A stretch of DNA of 64,000 nt, from the NCBI GenBank assembly GCA_018340375.1, contig JAFFJZ010000003.1, positions 10,292,001 to 10,356,000 of the forward strand, in the 5' to 3' direction. The notes beneath the pieces are model-generated. The model was not told where the DNA came from. It ran no database searches and saw only the letters and a program-made list of their open reading frames with translations. The stretch is from Gonatopus flavifemur. Lineage: Eukaryota; Arthropoda; Insecta; Hymenoptera; Dryinidae. The translations under genes were made by a program, and so were the position numbers. This document shows, piece after piece, positions 47,268 to 59,060 of the stretch; position 1 is the first letter of the stretch, and every line of letters begins with the position of its first letter.

Positions 47268-47459
47268 TACACTGAGAAAAACATTTCTTTATAATCAACA
47301 AAGGTATATTTGTTTATCGGGTAATGAATAGGAGTCAATGTTTATGGATAGTTAATAAATCATACTTGTAAGGATTGTGATAAATATGCATGAAATAAAT
47401 ATTTATTTCGCAGTAACCAAATATACAATTGTTGACTATAAATGAACCTGCTCATTGTG
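47268..47459. mobile_element. Decayed MITE-like element
   Basis: The left end reads CACTGAGAAAAACATTTC and, further in, AATCAACAAAGGTATATTTG. The reverse-complemented right end reads CACAATGAGCAGG and AGTCAACAATTGTATATTTG. Similarity extends about 50 bp with gaps. Only the left end keeps a TA. Confidence 0.5.
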
Positions 47460-48610
47460 CTGAGAAGTGCTTGGACTTTCCAAATTTTTAATAGTCAATG
47501 CACTCATATTCGGAAAGCTATGATAATTATTGACACGCTATTTCAAATTTGAAACAACAAAATACTTGGGGTGATATGTGAACCACCAGAAACTATTGTT
47601 TTTCTTCTTGTTAACCAAAATCATCCTTTCATTTTGTACTCAATGCTAAACATTGTGTTGTGAAAACCAAAAATTTGGGTTGATCAAATTTCAACAATCT
47701 ATTTGCTTCGAGAAAATGCAGTTCAAAGTTTTGCAAACTTCATGAAACATAAGTGTTATTTCATATTCAAGATACTCCATTTGAAATCTTTTACCAAGCC
47801 TCAATCTATGCAAAGTTTCCCCTGCGATCTGCTGATGATAGATAAACGTTACATTTTCTCCTCAGTTTACTGTAAATTCAAAGATTTCATTCCATTACAC
47901 TTCATTGAATTGTGTAGTCACCTTGTAAATACTTAGAATCGCATCAATTATTCATATTATCAAATGTTTTACTCATTTTCGCGATCATTTGCGATTTTAA
48001 CGAATTGTTTAGCCCCTTTGGTTATTGGATTGACTATAGCGATTAACTATTTGCTCACTGTCATCTGTCATAATTGATAAAATTATCGTCAAAACAAACC
48101 GATTGTTGTTACAGCGAAAAATCGCTATCTTAGCAAAAGATTTCCCTGTCATAATGAATTTTAAATTCGAAAAAACAATTGCTTTTCGGAAGTTAATTTT
48201 CCATCACAGGAAATCATCAATTATTATTCCTTGTTTATAATTTCTCTCTTTTTACTATACAATAACCTTCGTTCGATGTCAACTTCATAACATCGAGAAT
48301 ATGAAGTTGGCACTTGACTCTTGACATCCGGTAAGCAATGACTTGATCTTTTATCACTTTATTTCATTACAATTCATTATTATCTACGTTTTCATCGATA
48401 TCGGTAGATATTCTCAGCTTGAAGTGATACGCGCAACATAATATTGCACGTATCTTTTTTTTTACCGATGAATTTTATTGAATATTCATTTAAAGATAAT
48501 GGACTTATCCGATGAATCATTCATTCGAAATTTCTGAACTCGCCAAGAACAGTCATCTAATTCAATTAACACGTAAAGATAAATGTCCTCTGAGCCTTAG
48601 GATCACACTT
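47460..48610. other. AT-rich stretch with MITE-like words
   Basis: At about 48008-48150, words such as GATTGTTGTTACAGCGAAAA and CTTAGCAAAAGATTT resemble the 49038 element, suggesting another decayed copy. No gene recognised. Confidence 0.35.
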
Positions 48611-48707
48611 AGGAGCCGTACACTGTTATAAATTTCTGATTGAATTTTCAATCACAAGTAATGGAAGCAATTTCCACTCACGTAAATGAAAAATAATGTA
48701 CAGTAGT

Positions 48708-48841
48708 ATTGAAAATCCAATAACCAGTTCTTTAAATTTCATGCACATGTTCATGGTTGTTGAGAGAAATTATGATTGAAAATTCAATAACAAGTTATTT
48801 AAATTTCATGCACATGTTCAAGATCGTTGAAAAAAAAATCA
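48708..48841. repeat. 67-bp tandem duplication
   Basis: Units at 48708-48774 and 48775-48841 share ATTGAAAATnCAATAAC and TTTAAATTTCATGCACATG (19 bp) with few differences. A diverged third relative lies near 49675-49760. Confidence 0.85.
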
Positions 48842-48917
48842 CCTTCACAAGATTTGAACGCGGGGTGTCGGAACAGGACGCCACAGCCCTATTACTCTAG
48901 CCACCGCCACTTACGCG
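48830..48917 (-). repeat. tRNA-like sequence (SINE head or tRNA pseudogene)
   Basis: On the minus strand an A-box-like TGGCTAGAGTAATAGG (48889-48904) is followed by a B-box GCGTTCAAATC (48851-48861) at tRNA-like spacing, then a run of nine T (plus-strand A at 48830-48838) as a Pol III terminator. The T-stem and acceptor stem do not pair well, so it is not a functional tRNA. A tRNA-derived SINE remnant is the best explanation. Confidence 0.45.
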
Positions 48918-49037
48918 GACAGATGCATTTTTCTACCTATATCACCTTGCGTTCATTCTTCAAACTTGTGAATCAAGATGTACTTATGATGTAGAAACAC
49001 TGAACAAATCGTGTGATCTAACTAATACATAGTTGAA

Positions 49038-49337
49038 CACGCGGAGAAAAATTCTTGCTGAAAAAGCGATTTCGAAAAATCTGCTTTGCCAAATTAGCAA
49101 AACGGTTGCTGTTACAGCAAAAATTCTGCTATTTTAGCAAGATATTTGCTAATTCAGCAAAATTTCCTAGTTGTCTGTATATCTACAATCTCGGATTGCT
49201 GAATGGCAAGCGCTTGTTGAAAGAGCAAGATTTTTGCTGTGACAGCAAATTATTTGCTAATTCAGCAATAAGTTTTGCCATATCAGCAAAGCAAATCTTC
49301 GAGCTTTGCTGTTTCAGTAACTTTTTTTCTCCGAGTG
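49038..49337. mobile_element. MITE with internal GCTAATTCAGCAA repeats
   Basis: The left end CACGCGGAGAAAAATTCTTG and the reverse-complemented right end CACTCGGAGAAAAAAAGTTA are terminal repeats. The interior repeats TTGCTAATTCAGCAAA, TTGCTGTTACAGC and AGCAAAATCTTCG-like words in both orientations. It is 300 bp, non-coding, and inserted inside the larger 48619-49785 element. Confidence 0.72.
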
Positions 49338-49789
49338 AAGTGGATACGTGGATGACTTCGTCAAAGCGTTAGTATACAGGGTGACCCAAGTGAGAAAAAT
49401 TGTATTTCAAGGGCGTATTCTGCAGCCATAATGCAAGAATTTCCGGTTTTTGGAAGATTAGTTCTTGAGACATGAGCATTTTAAAATTTTTTTTCAAATC
49501 CAAATCAACTTGGATCACTTTGGTTATTTTCAGTTGGATACCAGTACAGCCTTGATTTGATTACAATTATAATGATATTAAAATGATATTATTATGTTAT
49601 TATAATGGATTAAATTTTTCCAAATTTTTTCAATCACCTGTACATTAATTTCAATTTTCATGCACAATAACTTGAAAATTCAATAACATGTATTTGGATT
49701 CCTATTTCAGTTCACAAAAATTGAATTTTCATTCACATATGTACATGAAAAGTACATGAAATTTCAAGAAATTTTTAACAGTGTACGAA

Positions 49790-51480
49790 TTATCAATTAA
49801 TGCATGGGTATTATTAACTAATGCATTTTCGAACTAAGTTTTTGTTACTAGAGAATGATGATCGATCACCTGTAAGATCTGTCGCTTAAATCCACATTTG
49901 CCAAAATACTGCATGGCAGTGGTTCAAGAATCAAATAATTTATCCATCTGAAATGACGGAGAAGGAAAAGGTGTATGAGGATTGTTTCCACTTTATGCAC
50001 AAAGAAGAAAAAAATTGAGAACACTTTTACCTTGAAAGAAACAACTATCAGTCTATAATTTTCATCACATAGTCTTTGTAGCTACCTCGACTTTTTATTG
50101 TAACAGTGGTTACTTGATAAGCAAAATAAGAACAAATAGTGAAGTCAACGAATGGACCAGTAATGGCAAGGTTACAATTGTCAGATTATGACAAAAACAA
50201 TTGTATCCAGAATCAGTTCGTTGATTTCAGATGGTATTAGTTTGGGGGGAGAAACAGTCTTGGGCCAGTATCGAATCAATATCGTTTGGAAAATACCCAG
50301 TTTGTAGAGAAGCAAAACTGTTCTAATACCGGGGATGTATCATAGTTTACCTTATCTGACCGGCAAAATTGTTGATTCAGCAATGAAACGCTGTAAAAAG
50401 TGTGGCTTAAATTGGCTGAGTTTTGATTTGAAAATTGACTTGAATCCAGCGTTTTCTTTACACTCAAAATAGGCTCCTTTTGCTGCGAAATTCTATTCAA
50501 GAGCCATCCAGTCTGCAATTTTCACATGGGCACATTTTTATAAAGTTCAAACTAGCGGCCAGACAAGTGTTCTAGTGTCTAAGTCCCAATGAGCAATCAT
50601 TTGATGCATAAATTTGAATACAAATAATTAACCGATATATCAAGCACGCGAAATTCGCAGTTGGGAGTCATTTAATCAATTCCTAGCGTGAGGAATATTG
50701 AAATAAAGTCTCATAGGGAGTTGGAATTGTCGGTTTTTAGCTTCCAGAGTTTAGTTTCGGCTTCACAGATTAAATACCTAAAATTCTGTTCTGAAGCATC
50801 AAACGATTCAATATTTCATAACGTAACAAAGTCTAGAAGCTGAATACATATCCTCGATTCACCAGCAGATTCATGATATGAAAAAATTCTTTCCGTAGAA
50901 TGAGAGTAGAATTTCCTATTGGAATAACTCTATTCTATATTTGAAAAAAGTAACTACAATGACAGTCTCAATGTCATTTTTGATGTACGTAAAATTGCAA
51001 AACTTCTACTTTGTACAAAGTATATAAGAAAATTTGTAAAAATCCACCCTATTCATAAAGAAATTCTCCCCATTCCAGGGTTTCATTTCATAACTTATCG
51101 ATAATGAAACTTATCAGAACTGTAGCAAAAATTATCCTAATATTGAATGAAAATTCATTCGTATCATCTAATTCAACGAAGTTCTCCTAATAACAATTTC
51201 AATACAACATGTACATATATACACAGTACTGTCACAGAGATTCTACAACGAACTACGTCATATCAAAGCGCACAGTGTACACGAAGTATTAATAGAGACA
51301 TTTAAACCTCGATATCACTTTCAATATGACATTCAAACGATTTTTCTTTTGTTCTTTCAATTTTCAAGATAGGACCATTCAACGTGTGATCTTGAAATTG
51401 ATTTGCGCAATTCAACGGACGAATAATACAAATATTTACACATACTCCAACAAGATGATTCGAATGTAGTTTCATCAATC
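49790..51480. other. AT-rich stretch without recognised gene
   Basis: No transposon ends or genes identified; frames at 50276-50518 (-) and 51302-51493 (-) have no recognisable features. Confidence 0.5.
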
Positions 51481-51719
51481 GTATCAATTCCACACAACAG
51501 ATGACGAGTCTCCTTCCTCCTCTTTCTTCTTCTCCTCTTCTTGCGCAGATGAAGGAACTTGAATAGATTTTTGTGGAATACAGTTGCTAAAACATCAAAG
51601 TGTATGGGAGTCAGAGATCCGCCTGAGTTTCAGTAGTGAAAAGAGGGGCAAGGGGAGAGAGGAGGAGGGAACAAAGTGGCTCTGACGAGACCTTAGAATA
51701 AATAAGGCGATAAAATATA

Positions 51720-51870
51720 ATATTACATCGTATTGCGGCTGTCTGAGCCGTGCATTCCACAGTGCATTGCCCTCACAAATACTTGGACGGCCTTGCCGAC
51801 GAGAAGCGCACACTAACGTCAGAGCGGCATATTAATACGAAATTACTCGTAAAGCGCGAGTCGAGTTTTA
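51720..51870. promoter_or_regulatory. Candidate conserved non-coding block
   Basis: GC/CpG-rich, repeat-free sequence (GTATTGCGGCTGTCTGAGCC, CTTGGACGGCCTTGCCGACG, AAATTACTCGTAAAGCGCG) just before an AT microsatellite. Distinct from the AT-rich DNA on both sides; function inferred. Confidence 0.28.
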
Positions 51871-51876
51871 TATATG

Positions 51877-51908
51877 CGTATATATATATATTTATATACA
51901 TATATATA
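51877..51908. repeat. Interrupted (TA)n microsatellite
   Basis: TA runs broken by TTTA and CA, about 30 bp. Confidence 0.8.
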
Positions 51909-52009
51909 ATTCTTCCCTTTTCTTGAAAGAAGAAAAACATCGGTGGATTATTTGAGAGGGATAAATTTTCAAGATACACGTGCAGGGCCCACACCCTTTA
52001 CGTTGAAAC

Positions 52010-53450
52010 GCTTTTTTGTTCATAAAACAATATTACCATTTTTACAAGTTGTATTAGACTTGTCATATTTTTTTTACATTATCCAATAAACTCGATAAAT
52101 CGATCATGTCAAATTGATTTCAGATCAACCTCTTCGACACTGAAAGTAAATGCAACTAATTCACAAAGAAAATGTGATTTGGCTGTATCACTTTTTGCTG
52201 GAACAAAGAATTTTCTGGTAACATAGGAAATAATTTGTTACGCCAGCTACTTGTCCATTTAATTCAAATTTTTCGAAATCGTAGATAAAATAGCAAACAA
52301 ATTTAGCTCTTAGAGTCGACATTTTTTGTTGTGATTCAAAGTTGGGTGTTATACAGTTGTTCAGGTTTTCGTGTTCTAATCAGTGAGAATTCGTCCTAAA
52401 TATTCCATTCAGGAGTGGAATTTTTCCACGTTACGTTAATGCAAACTCAATTTACATGATAATACAGTTTGATTTTATTGTCAATGGGTAATTTTTTTGG
52501 CGTGAATTTAGAAATTCAGTTGACAACTGAATAAATATTGATCTGTGCATGAATTTTCTCGAATTTGACGAGCTGATTGTTTTTTTGATGAATTTTTTAG
52601 TTTCCGAAATATTGTCTTTGGATGACAATCTCAGATTGATGACAAATTATTTGTACGAATCGGTCCGCCTGTTCAGGGGTTGTGAGGGAATACAGAAACT
52701 TGATGAATGAATATTTTCCTTTTCTTAAGCAGTCGGGGGAAAATCACAATTGCAACAGATCTGAAATTAATTTGTGACTTGCCAGTACAATTGAGTTTTG
52801 TTTAAAAGTGAACTGACGTAGAAAGCTAGGGGCTGAATTCTGAAATCTATCTAGAATACTATCCGATTTCTTTCAATGAAGTATCCTTTATTCTGAATAT
52901 TAATTGCAGTAATACAGTTATAAGAATCCAAGCAACTACTTTACTTCGATTACCATCGATCGCTTCCAACTGATCAAGATTTCAAGATTTTGCCACGTTT
53001 ATCGGATGTACGATAACCGCAACGTTTAATAAATCATTCAACTTCGACAGGACATGTATACTAGTCCAACTGAATTTGAGATGGGATTAAACCAGACCAA
53101 ATACCTGGGTCACGGATAAATTAGGACCTGGAATAAACAGTGTTGTTACAGTTAGATTCGGAAGTGTGTTGATTTAGAACGAATTTTTCTTTACAAAATC
53201 TTGCACCAAGAAAATAGATACATTCTCCTGAAAAATTTCTCAAAATTTTTGCATGCTATTCAGCATAATTTTAAGATGAATCAATTCTGTTAGAAGTCAA
53301 GGATCGCTGCAATCCTTGATATTATAAAGGAACTTTTACGTTCTCAAGGGTGTATAGCGTATTATATAAATTACCTGCAATTATAGATTTTATGGATTGA
53401 AATTGTTGTGTAGCCGACAAAAAGATGCTGCCTCCCGTATAGGAAGTAGG
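52010..53450. other. AT-rich desert
   Basis: A short inverted repeat (GGTAACA and TGTTACGCC at about 52217-52246) is the only structure seen. Confidence 0.4.
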
Positions 53451-53459
53451 TACATTGTG

Positions 53460-53526
53460 TATCATCGGTACAAGTGTGACCCACCACTGATCAACTCTCT
53501 AACCGACTCGACCACCTCGCGCAAAT
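53460..53526 (-). repeat. tRNA-like A-box sequence (possible SINE head)
   Basis: The minus strand reads GCGAGGTGGTCGAGTCGGTTAGAG; its A-box (53497-53514) closely resembles that of serine/leucine-type tRNAs. A clear B-box is missing. It lies about 10 bp from the left end of the 53537 element. Likely a decayed tRNA-derived repeat. Confidence 0.3.
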
Positions 53527-53536
53527 CTTTTGCTTA

Positions 53537-54150
53537 CCCAGTAAACACACGCACGTTTTAAAAACGTTAAAAACAGTCAATAACCACACGTTGTGAATCA
53601 GTAAATGTCGCGGCAGATCACGTGTTTTTCAACCATAAAATAACGTCATATCAACGGTCTAAACATCGTTCAAAAGACGTCAAATATTGACGTGTCCTGA
53701 TGATGGTTCTGAAACGTGAATTGAATCCAACAAATTTTTTTTGAAAACTTTTCATTCAATATCGGGAACAATAGTATTTCTGAGTGTGACAGAATTTGGA
53801 AAGTATGCGACACTATTTACTATCTTGCTCTTTGTTGACATTTTAATCATTGTTCGGTGTCGTTCGACATTTTCAGCAAAATATCTTCAATTGAAGTTCA
53901 AACACAAGGTGTTATGAACACATTCTAAACGCGTGATTCAAAACCGTTCAAAACACGTGTTTTGAGGACGTCGTTTGATGGTTATTTTTGAATATTAGTT
54001 TAAATTACACGTCATCAAAACGTAATTCCTGGTCGTCTATTTCCCCATTAAATTTTGACCAAAAATCAACGTTATGAAATCAACGACTAACGTCCGTTTG
54101 ACAGTCTAACGTTCTTTCAACGTTGAAATAACGTGTGTGTGTTTATTGGG
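53537..54150. mobile_element. 614-bp inverted-repeat element (CCCARTAAACACAC family)
   Basis: The left end CCCAGTAAACACACGCACGT and the reverse-complemented right end CCCAATAAACACACACACGT match at 18 of 20 positions and continue as ACGTT-rich sequence. The interior contains many ACGT words (CAACGT, GACGTC, AACGTTG, ACACGTGTTTTGAGGACGTC-type) in both orientations. No transposase frame. The target-site duplication could not be fixed. Confidence 0.72.
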
Positions 54151-54159
54151 ATATTTCCA

Positions 54160-55830
54160 TCTGGTACAGTGAAGAGTTTGTGAAAACTAAGGAAAAATAT
54201 TGACAGGTTAGAGGGCTAAAAAGTTATCCCAGCAAATGTAAAAATTCAAATATTAATTTTTTCCTCACTTTTCGACTCTGTAACAATTATCATATAATTA
54301 ATAAAAATTTTCGTTTGGGATATTCCAGATGGTTTTTGAAACTGTTGCAACGAAGACCGCTTGGCCATATTTTTGTCAGACGCTTATGTTCCAACCAATA
54401 TAAATAATTTTTACAATGCTATTTTTCATTGCAAAAAACGTTTCTGTACTTGAGAGCCCAATAAATGGGTGTAAAAAAACTTGGGTTGTCAATTTACTTT
54501 GGTATATGAGGAAAGAATTCATAAAATTCACCTTCATAAATTTTTACTCTCAGAAGTTTCTGCATTTCATGCAGACGATTCAAGATATTCGAAGGTAATC
54601 TCGCAATGGATCCAGGATAAAACTCGTTTATTCGCGATCCTTCGCAACGTGAACTCTTCATTTCCTACTAATATCTAATTCATGTCACAATTTGATTCCA
54701 TCAAACCGCCCGTTACGTCGCCGAGCCACATTGTAATTTATCATCTCAATTAATTCAATTTCACGTTTATATGACTTTGTTTCACGACCATGAATGCTGC
54801 AACTTGGTCTGAGAAATTTTCCTAGATTACAAAGTGTCTAACAAATGATCACAAGTTGCCAGGTCTTCGAGCATATACAACGTATTGCAAAATTATGATT
54901 TATGTACGCCGCGTGAATACAATGAAAGAAAAACATCGCATACAAATAACATAATAATCATTTTTATGTATGCATTTTATGAAACTGAATACAAAGCTAA
55001 GTTATACCATCAACTTTTTTCCGGTTTACTCATCAGAAACAGAAAGAAAAAAAAAGAAACAGAACATTGATTTTTATAGGGACTCCACAAAATTTTAGCA
55101 CCGAAAGATACTAAAATTATACTGTACACCTCCGTACGTATTTTCAGCTATCAAGAGACGAGATATACAATAACTGTTCTCCCGTTACTTTTATGTAATA
55201 CGATATATTTTCTCGATCGGCGTTGGAAAAAAAGACGTACACGCATATGCATGTGTACGAACGTGTACGCCGGGAAACATCCAAGAAAGCTTTATAACGA
55301 CACTGAAGAATAGTCATTTTAATGTAGAAAGTGAACGTTGAACAGGTATTTATCAACATGAAAACGAGGATTTAAAGCAACGACTTCCACGTTAGGTTGT
55401 GTCATTGAAGAAATCAATGGAAAGTCCAAACAATGGGAGGAGAATAGAAGACGAAGTATCGAGAATAATATCGTGTATTAATTCAAGTTTGTACGTCAGA
55501 AGTGTCGTCGAAGAAATTGCGTGGAGAAAATATTGTAATGATACTTGATTCAACGATGAATTTTCTTTCTGTGAGATTAAATGTCACTGGAGTTGCTTGG
55601 GAATGAGTTGTCTCATAAGATTCCTTTAGATATCGTCGTACCATAAAATTGTATTTACTTTTTATATTTTTGGAGGTCAGAAATTTTGAAGAATTCTTCG
55701 AAACCGTGGTATCCGATAGATCGAAATTTTCTTGATACTACAAATTTCAAATAAAAATAATCCAACGTATCGTGAATCGAATCCACTCGTGAAAACTGTG
55801 GAATAAGGTATAAGTCATCAGAATTCATAT
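54160..55830. other. Stretch without recognised gene
   Basis: Mostly AT-rich; a modestly CpG-bearing part lies at about 55200-55280. Short overlapping frames only. Confidence 0.45.
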
Positions 55831-55903
55831 CACGCGATAAAAAACTCGAACACTAGAGACGAACAATTAACTTTGAAATAAAAGAATTTAATTGTATCCA
55901 TAA

Positions 55904-56089
55904 ATGCAACTTTACTCTTACTCTGTACAATCCTACTGTTTCGATGCTGATCATCATCACCGTCATTTGGAATTAATGCAACAATTAAACAGCAAAAGCA
56001 GCACCAGCAGCAGCAACAGCAGTACATCCCTCTTACTACAAAATATACTCAATTATGATAATTTTTCACTACATCCTACGCAACAATGA
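55904..56089 (+). CDS. Possible Ser/Gln/His-rich short frame
   Basis: Not recognised. An ATG directly after an in-frame stop opens 61 codons: a tyrosine/serine start, HHHRHLELMQQLNSKS, a serine/threonine-rich run and LLLQNILNYDNFSLHPTQQ before TGA. It resembles low-complexity tails of insect transcription factors, but the CAG-rich DNA could produce this by chance and no splice acceptor precedes it cleanly. Confidence 0.15.
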   Translation: MQLYSYSVQSYCFDADHHHRHLELMQQLNSKSSTSSSNSSTSLLLQNILNYDNFSLHPTQQ

Positions 56090-56626
56090 AACCTTTTATC
56101 ATTATCTTAATTAACACACTAGTTGAACAAAAATAAAATAGAAGAACGAATGCAGGCTCTCTTCTTGACTTGCACGTAACCAAATTTAATTGAGCAATGT
56201 GCTTTTATATGTTGCGCATTATATTATCGACGTATCTCCACTATTCATTCATCTTTTGTTATTTTTAAATTCATATTCGATCTTCTCCCGTCCAAGTTCC
56301 CACTCGCGTTCTGATTTCAAGAAATAAAAACGAACTGCAGTATCTGCGCGATGTTTCTGAAAGATAAGGAAAACCATTTGCTGCTTTTTAAACTTTTCCA
56401 TTGAGAGAAAGTTCATTAGATTCGAAAGAGTATATGAAGAACTTTATAAAGTGTGAGGCAGTCATGCATATCAATGAGAAATGATGGAAAATTTATTTTT
56501 AAATCGAATGTGACTGTAATATCTGTATGCTATGCTGAAACACGATATTTCATATTTTGATATTATTCTTTTTTGTCTTTTTCTTGCAGAGATAGACAGA
56601 ATCAAATTAGTGAAGCGAAGGAAAGC

Positions 56627-56655
56627 AGGAAGGAAGGAAGGAAGGAAGGAAGGAA
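56627..56655. repeat. (GGAA)n microsatellite
   Basis: About seven AGGA units in a longer purine tract. Confidence 0.9.
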
Positions 56656-57479
56656 GAGAGAGGTTTAATAATAAAATAAAATAAATATAGCGAGGCTCAA
56701 GCGGCATATCACGGGGGAGGAGGAGAGGCAAGAGGAAGAAGAGAGCTGTTGGAGACGAGGAAATAAAATGGTGTGAGTAAGGCAAGGAGACGGTGAAGAG
56801 GGGAAAAGGGCGATATAATGATATACAAATACAATATTCCCCATATTGCGAGCGTGTAACATCACATACCATTTCATCTTTCTTATACAGGGTGCTTCTT
56901 CTTTGATCACATCTGTTTTTTTAACTACTTTGTCGCTCGAACAAACAACATAAAAAAGAAAAGAACTACGTTCCAATTACGTGCCTGTCATTAAAATTAT
57001 GTTACGAGTATATCATATCGTATCGATGAAATTTATCGAGTTGGATGGACAAACTATTCGATGTGCTGTAATAATTACTAGGATATTGAAGTAAAGATTG
57101 AAGTTTCCTAAAATTTCTAATGGAGTCTAATCCTAATGGACAACAAATCCTGAGAGAATTTAAACAATCGAAACACTTAGTTGACAGCTATCAAATCGAT
57201 TTTTGACATGGAGAGCCAGGTTTCAGAAATTTGGGGCTGCCAGTTCCAGCTTAATCCATTGTGAATTGTAGAATGGGAAAATCGAAAACAAAGAAACCCT
57301 AAATTCCACGTAAATGCGTGTTATAATGCGCAATAAGTACAACAGAAAATTTATTTATTTTAACGCTCAACACATTTGTTTGCATAACATGTTGTGTACT
57401 CGACATGAAATTTATCGAATCCATTAAGAAATATTTGTTCTCATAATATATTGTGGATGTGAAAATTGCGATAATTTAC

Positions 57480-57730
57480 TTTCTCATACGTGTCGGGTTT
57501 TAGCAGGAGCGATAAAGACCTGTCGATGGACGTTATGAGGTTAGATACACAAAGCGCGTTCAACGGGTGCAACTATAATTTCATTTATCCAATGAGAAAA
57601 CGAACGAAACAACAATCTTTTACTTTTATCGATTATTTGAAATTTATAAGACACCCCGTACGTGGTTCCACATGCCAGAACACACGTGGCTACGTACGTC
57701 CCACACGTATATACGTACGCAGAGATGTAT
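57480..57730. promoter_or_regulatory. Candidate enhancer with ACGTG cluster
   Basis: A repeat-free block (AGGAGCGATAAAGACCTGTC, CTTTTATCGATTATTTG) followed by TACGTG at 57659, CACGTG at 57683, CACGTA at 57704 and TACGTA words. The frame 57490-57732 is open but carries no domain. The ACGTG cluster parallels the one at 17475-17587. Confidence 0.3.
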
Positions 57731-58330
57731 AAACCGACTACTACTCTTCTCGTCGGTAGCATGGGAACTTATTCCGTGTCTCGCACTAAATTTCAGTACA
57801 TACGTACGTACGTGTGTACGCGTACATCGTGTATCGAGGAAGTCATTCCATCGAGATGTAATCTCATACTTTTTTTTCTCATTCTATTCCGCAACGACTT
57901 TGTCACAACGTACGTCTGATTTATAAAATACATCTCATAATATTTTGAACCAATATCATGAATAACAAATGCGGGAATTAGATCGTGTAATATTCGCGAT
58001 GAGTTTTGGAATTTTGCGTTGTGTTCTCTTCGGATACTGCAGGTCCTACGAAATTGATATCTTCAACTTTGTCTGAATTTTGAGGGAATGGAGATATATG
58101 GACTATTGTACTTTAATTATAGTTTTTGGTGGATCATGAGGAGGAAGATCTATCCCCTGAGAACCTTGTGTACACAGAGCGCGAGATTAACCTCGATCCT
58201 GTTTGGGTTCTGACAAGCCGACAAGAAATGTAACTTTGAGCAACTATCGAAAATTCGTCAGGAAAAACTCAGCCTAAAATCAGGCGAATAAGATATTCTA
58301 AGAAAATATATCAATAAAACATTCTGAATC

Positions 58331-58558
58331 ATGATGTATAATGGACAGTTTGCTGAAGTTTGCTACATTACCCCGGCTCGTGATGCCAAGACTGATAATT
58401 GCACCATGATTGGCGTCAAACTTGATATGCCATGTTTTAGAGAATTCATAAAGAACACAATCAGTTCAATAAGAATTCTCTATGAATTCTTTCGGGATTG
58501 TGGTGCTGTGTGGGTGGTTTCGCCTAGTCTTGGCCGATGCGTGGCCCGTCATAGCTAA
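58331..58558 (+). CDS. Unassigned frame within a repeat cluster
   Basis: Not recognised. ATG start, 75 codons, including CYITPARDAKTDNCTMIGVK and a central FREFIKNTISSIRILYEFF. Part of its DNA (ATTGGCGTCAAACTTGAT) recurs inverted near 58840, so it is more likely repeat-derived than a gene. Confidence 0.12.
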   Translation: MMYNGQFAEVCYITPARDAKTDNCTMIGVKLDMPCFREFIKNTISSIRILYEFFRDCGAVWVVSPSLGRCVARHS

Positions 58559-59060
58559 CCAAACCTTGATGGCGTTTTAAAACATCAATGCTAGGACCAA
58601 GCATATTTTGCCGTGTTGGATTTCCGATGTATATGAATGCTCAGCAGAGGGTGTTATTATCATCCTGAACATTAATCTAGCTTGATAACATTGCTTGATA
58701 ACTAGCAGTGATAACAGTTTGACTTATCACCATGGTACCATTGTTGGCCATCAAGCTACACCCGGTGATGACTAGCACTGACTCGAACCTGTCACCAAGT
58801 TTGGTCAATTATTCAAATATGAATGTTCAATCAAACTTGGACGCCAATGAACAATCTATCCTACTCATTCAGCTCAAATTAGTATTGTATATCAATAATG
58901 GTAACAAAATTGATTGCAAGCATAGAACCAATATTGAACTTTAATATCGAACCCAGCTCGGATGCCAAGCATTGAACATTGTTATCATCCCAGACATTAA
59001 TCTAGTTTGGTGACAATGTTAGTAACCAAGCTAGGCACCAAGCATGGTAATTCGTCAAAA
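58370..59060. repeat. Degenerate repeat cluster built on ACCAAGCWTGG-like words
   Basis: The segments 58653-58692 and 58979-59018 are direct repeats 326 bp apart, sharing GACATTAATCTAG-type cores and TTATCATCC. ATTGGCGTCAAACTTGAT near 58413 recurs inverted near 58840. Words such as GATGCCAAGC, GCACCAAGCATGG and CACCAAGTTTGG are scattered throughout. No terminal repeats identified. Confidence 0.6.

Larger units (their letters stand above)
48619..49785. mobile_element. Composite TACACTGTT element with nested insertions
   Basis: The left end TACACTGTTATAAATTTC and the reverse-complemented right end TACACTGTTAAAAATTTC match over 18 bp with one difference, both with TA. Subterminal parts also pair (TGAATTTTCAAT against TGAAAATTCAA words). 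Inside are a 67-bp tandem duplication, a tRNA-like sequence and a separate 300-bp MITE with its own inverted ends. The present length is 1167 bp; removing the nested parts leaves a smaller founder of the same terminal family as 10853. Confidence 0.62.

Noticed and set aside
51205..51285. TACACAGTACTG and CACAGTGTA as a possible small MITE
   Set aside because: Only about 8 bp of end similarity in AT-rich DNA; too weak to separate from chance.
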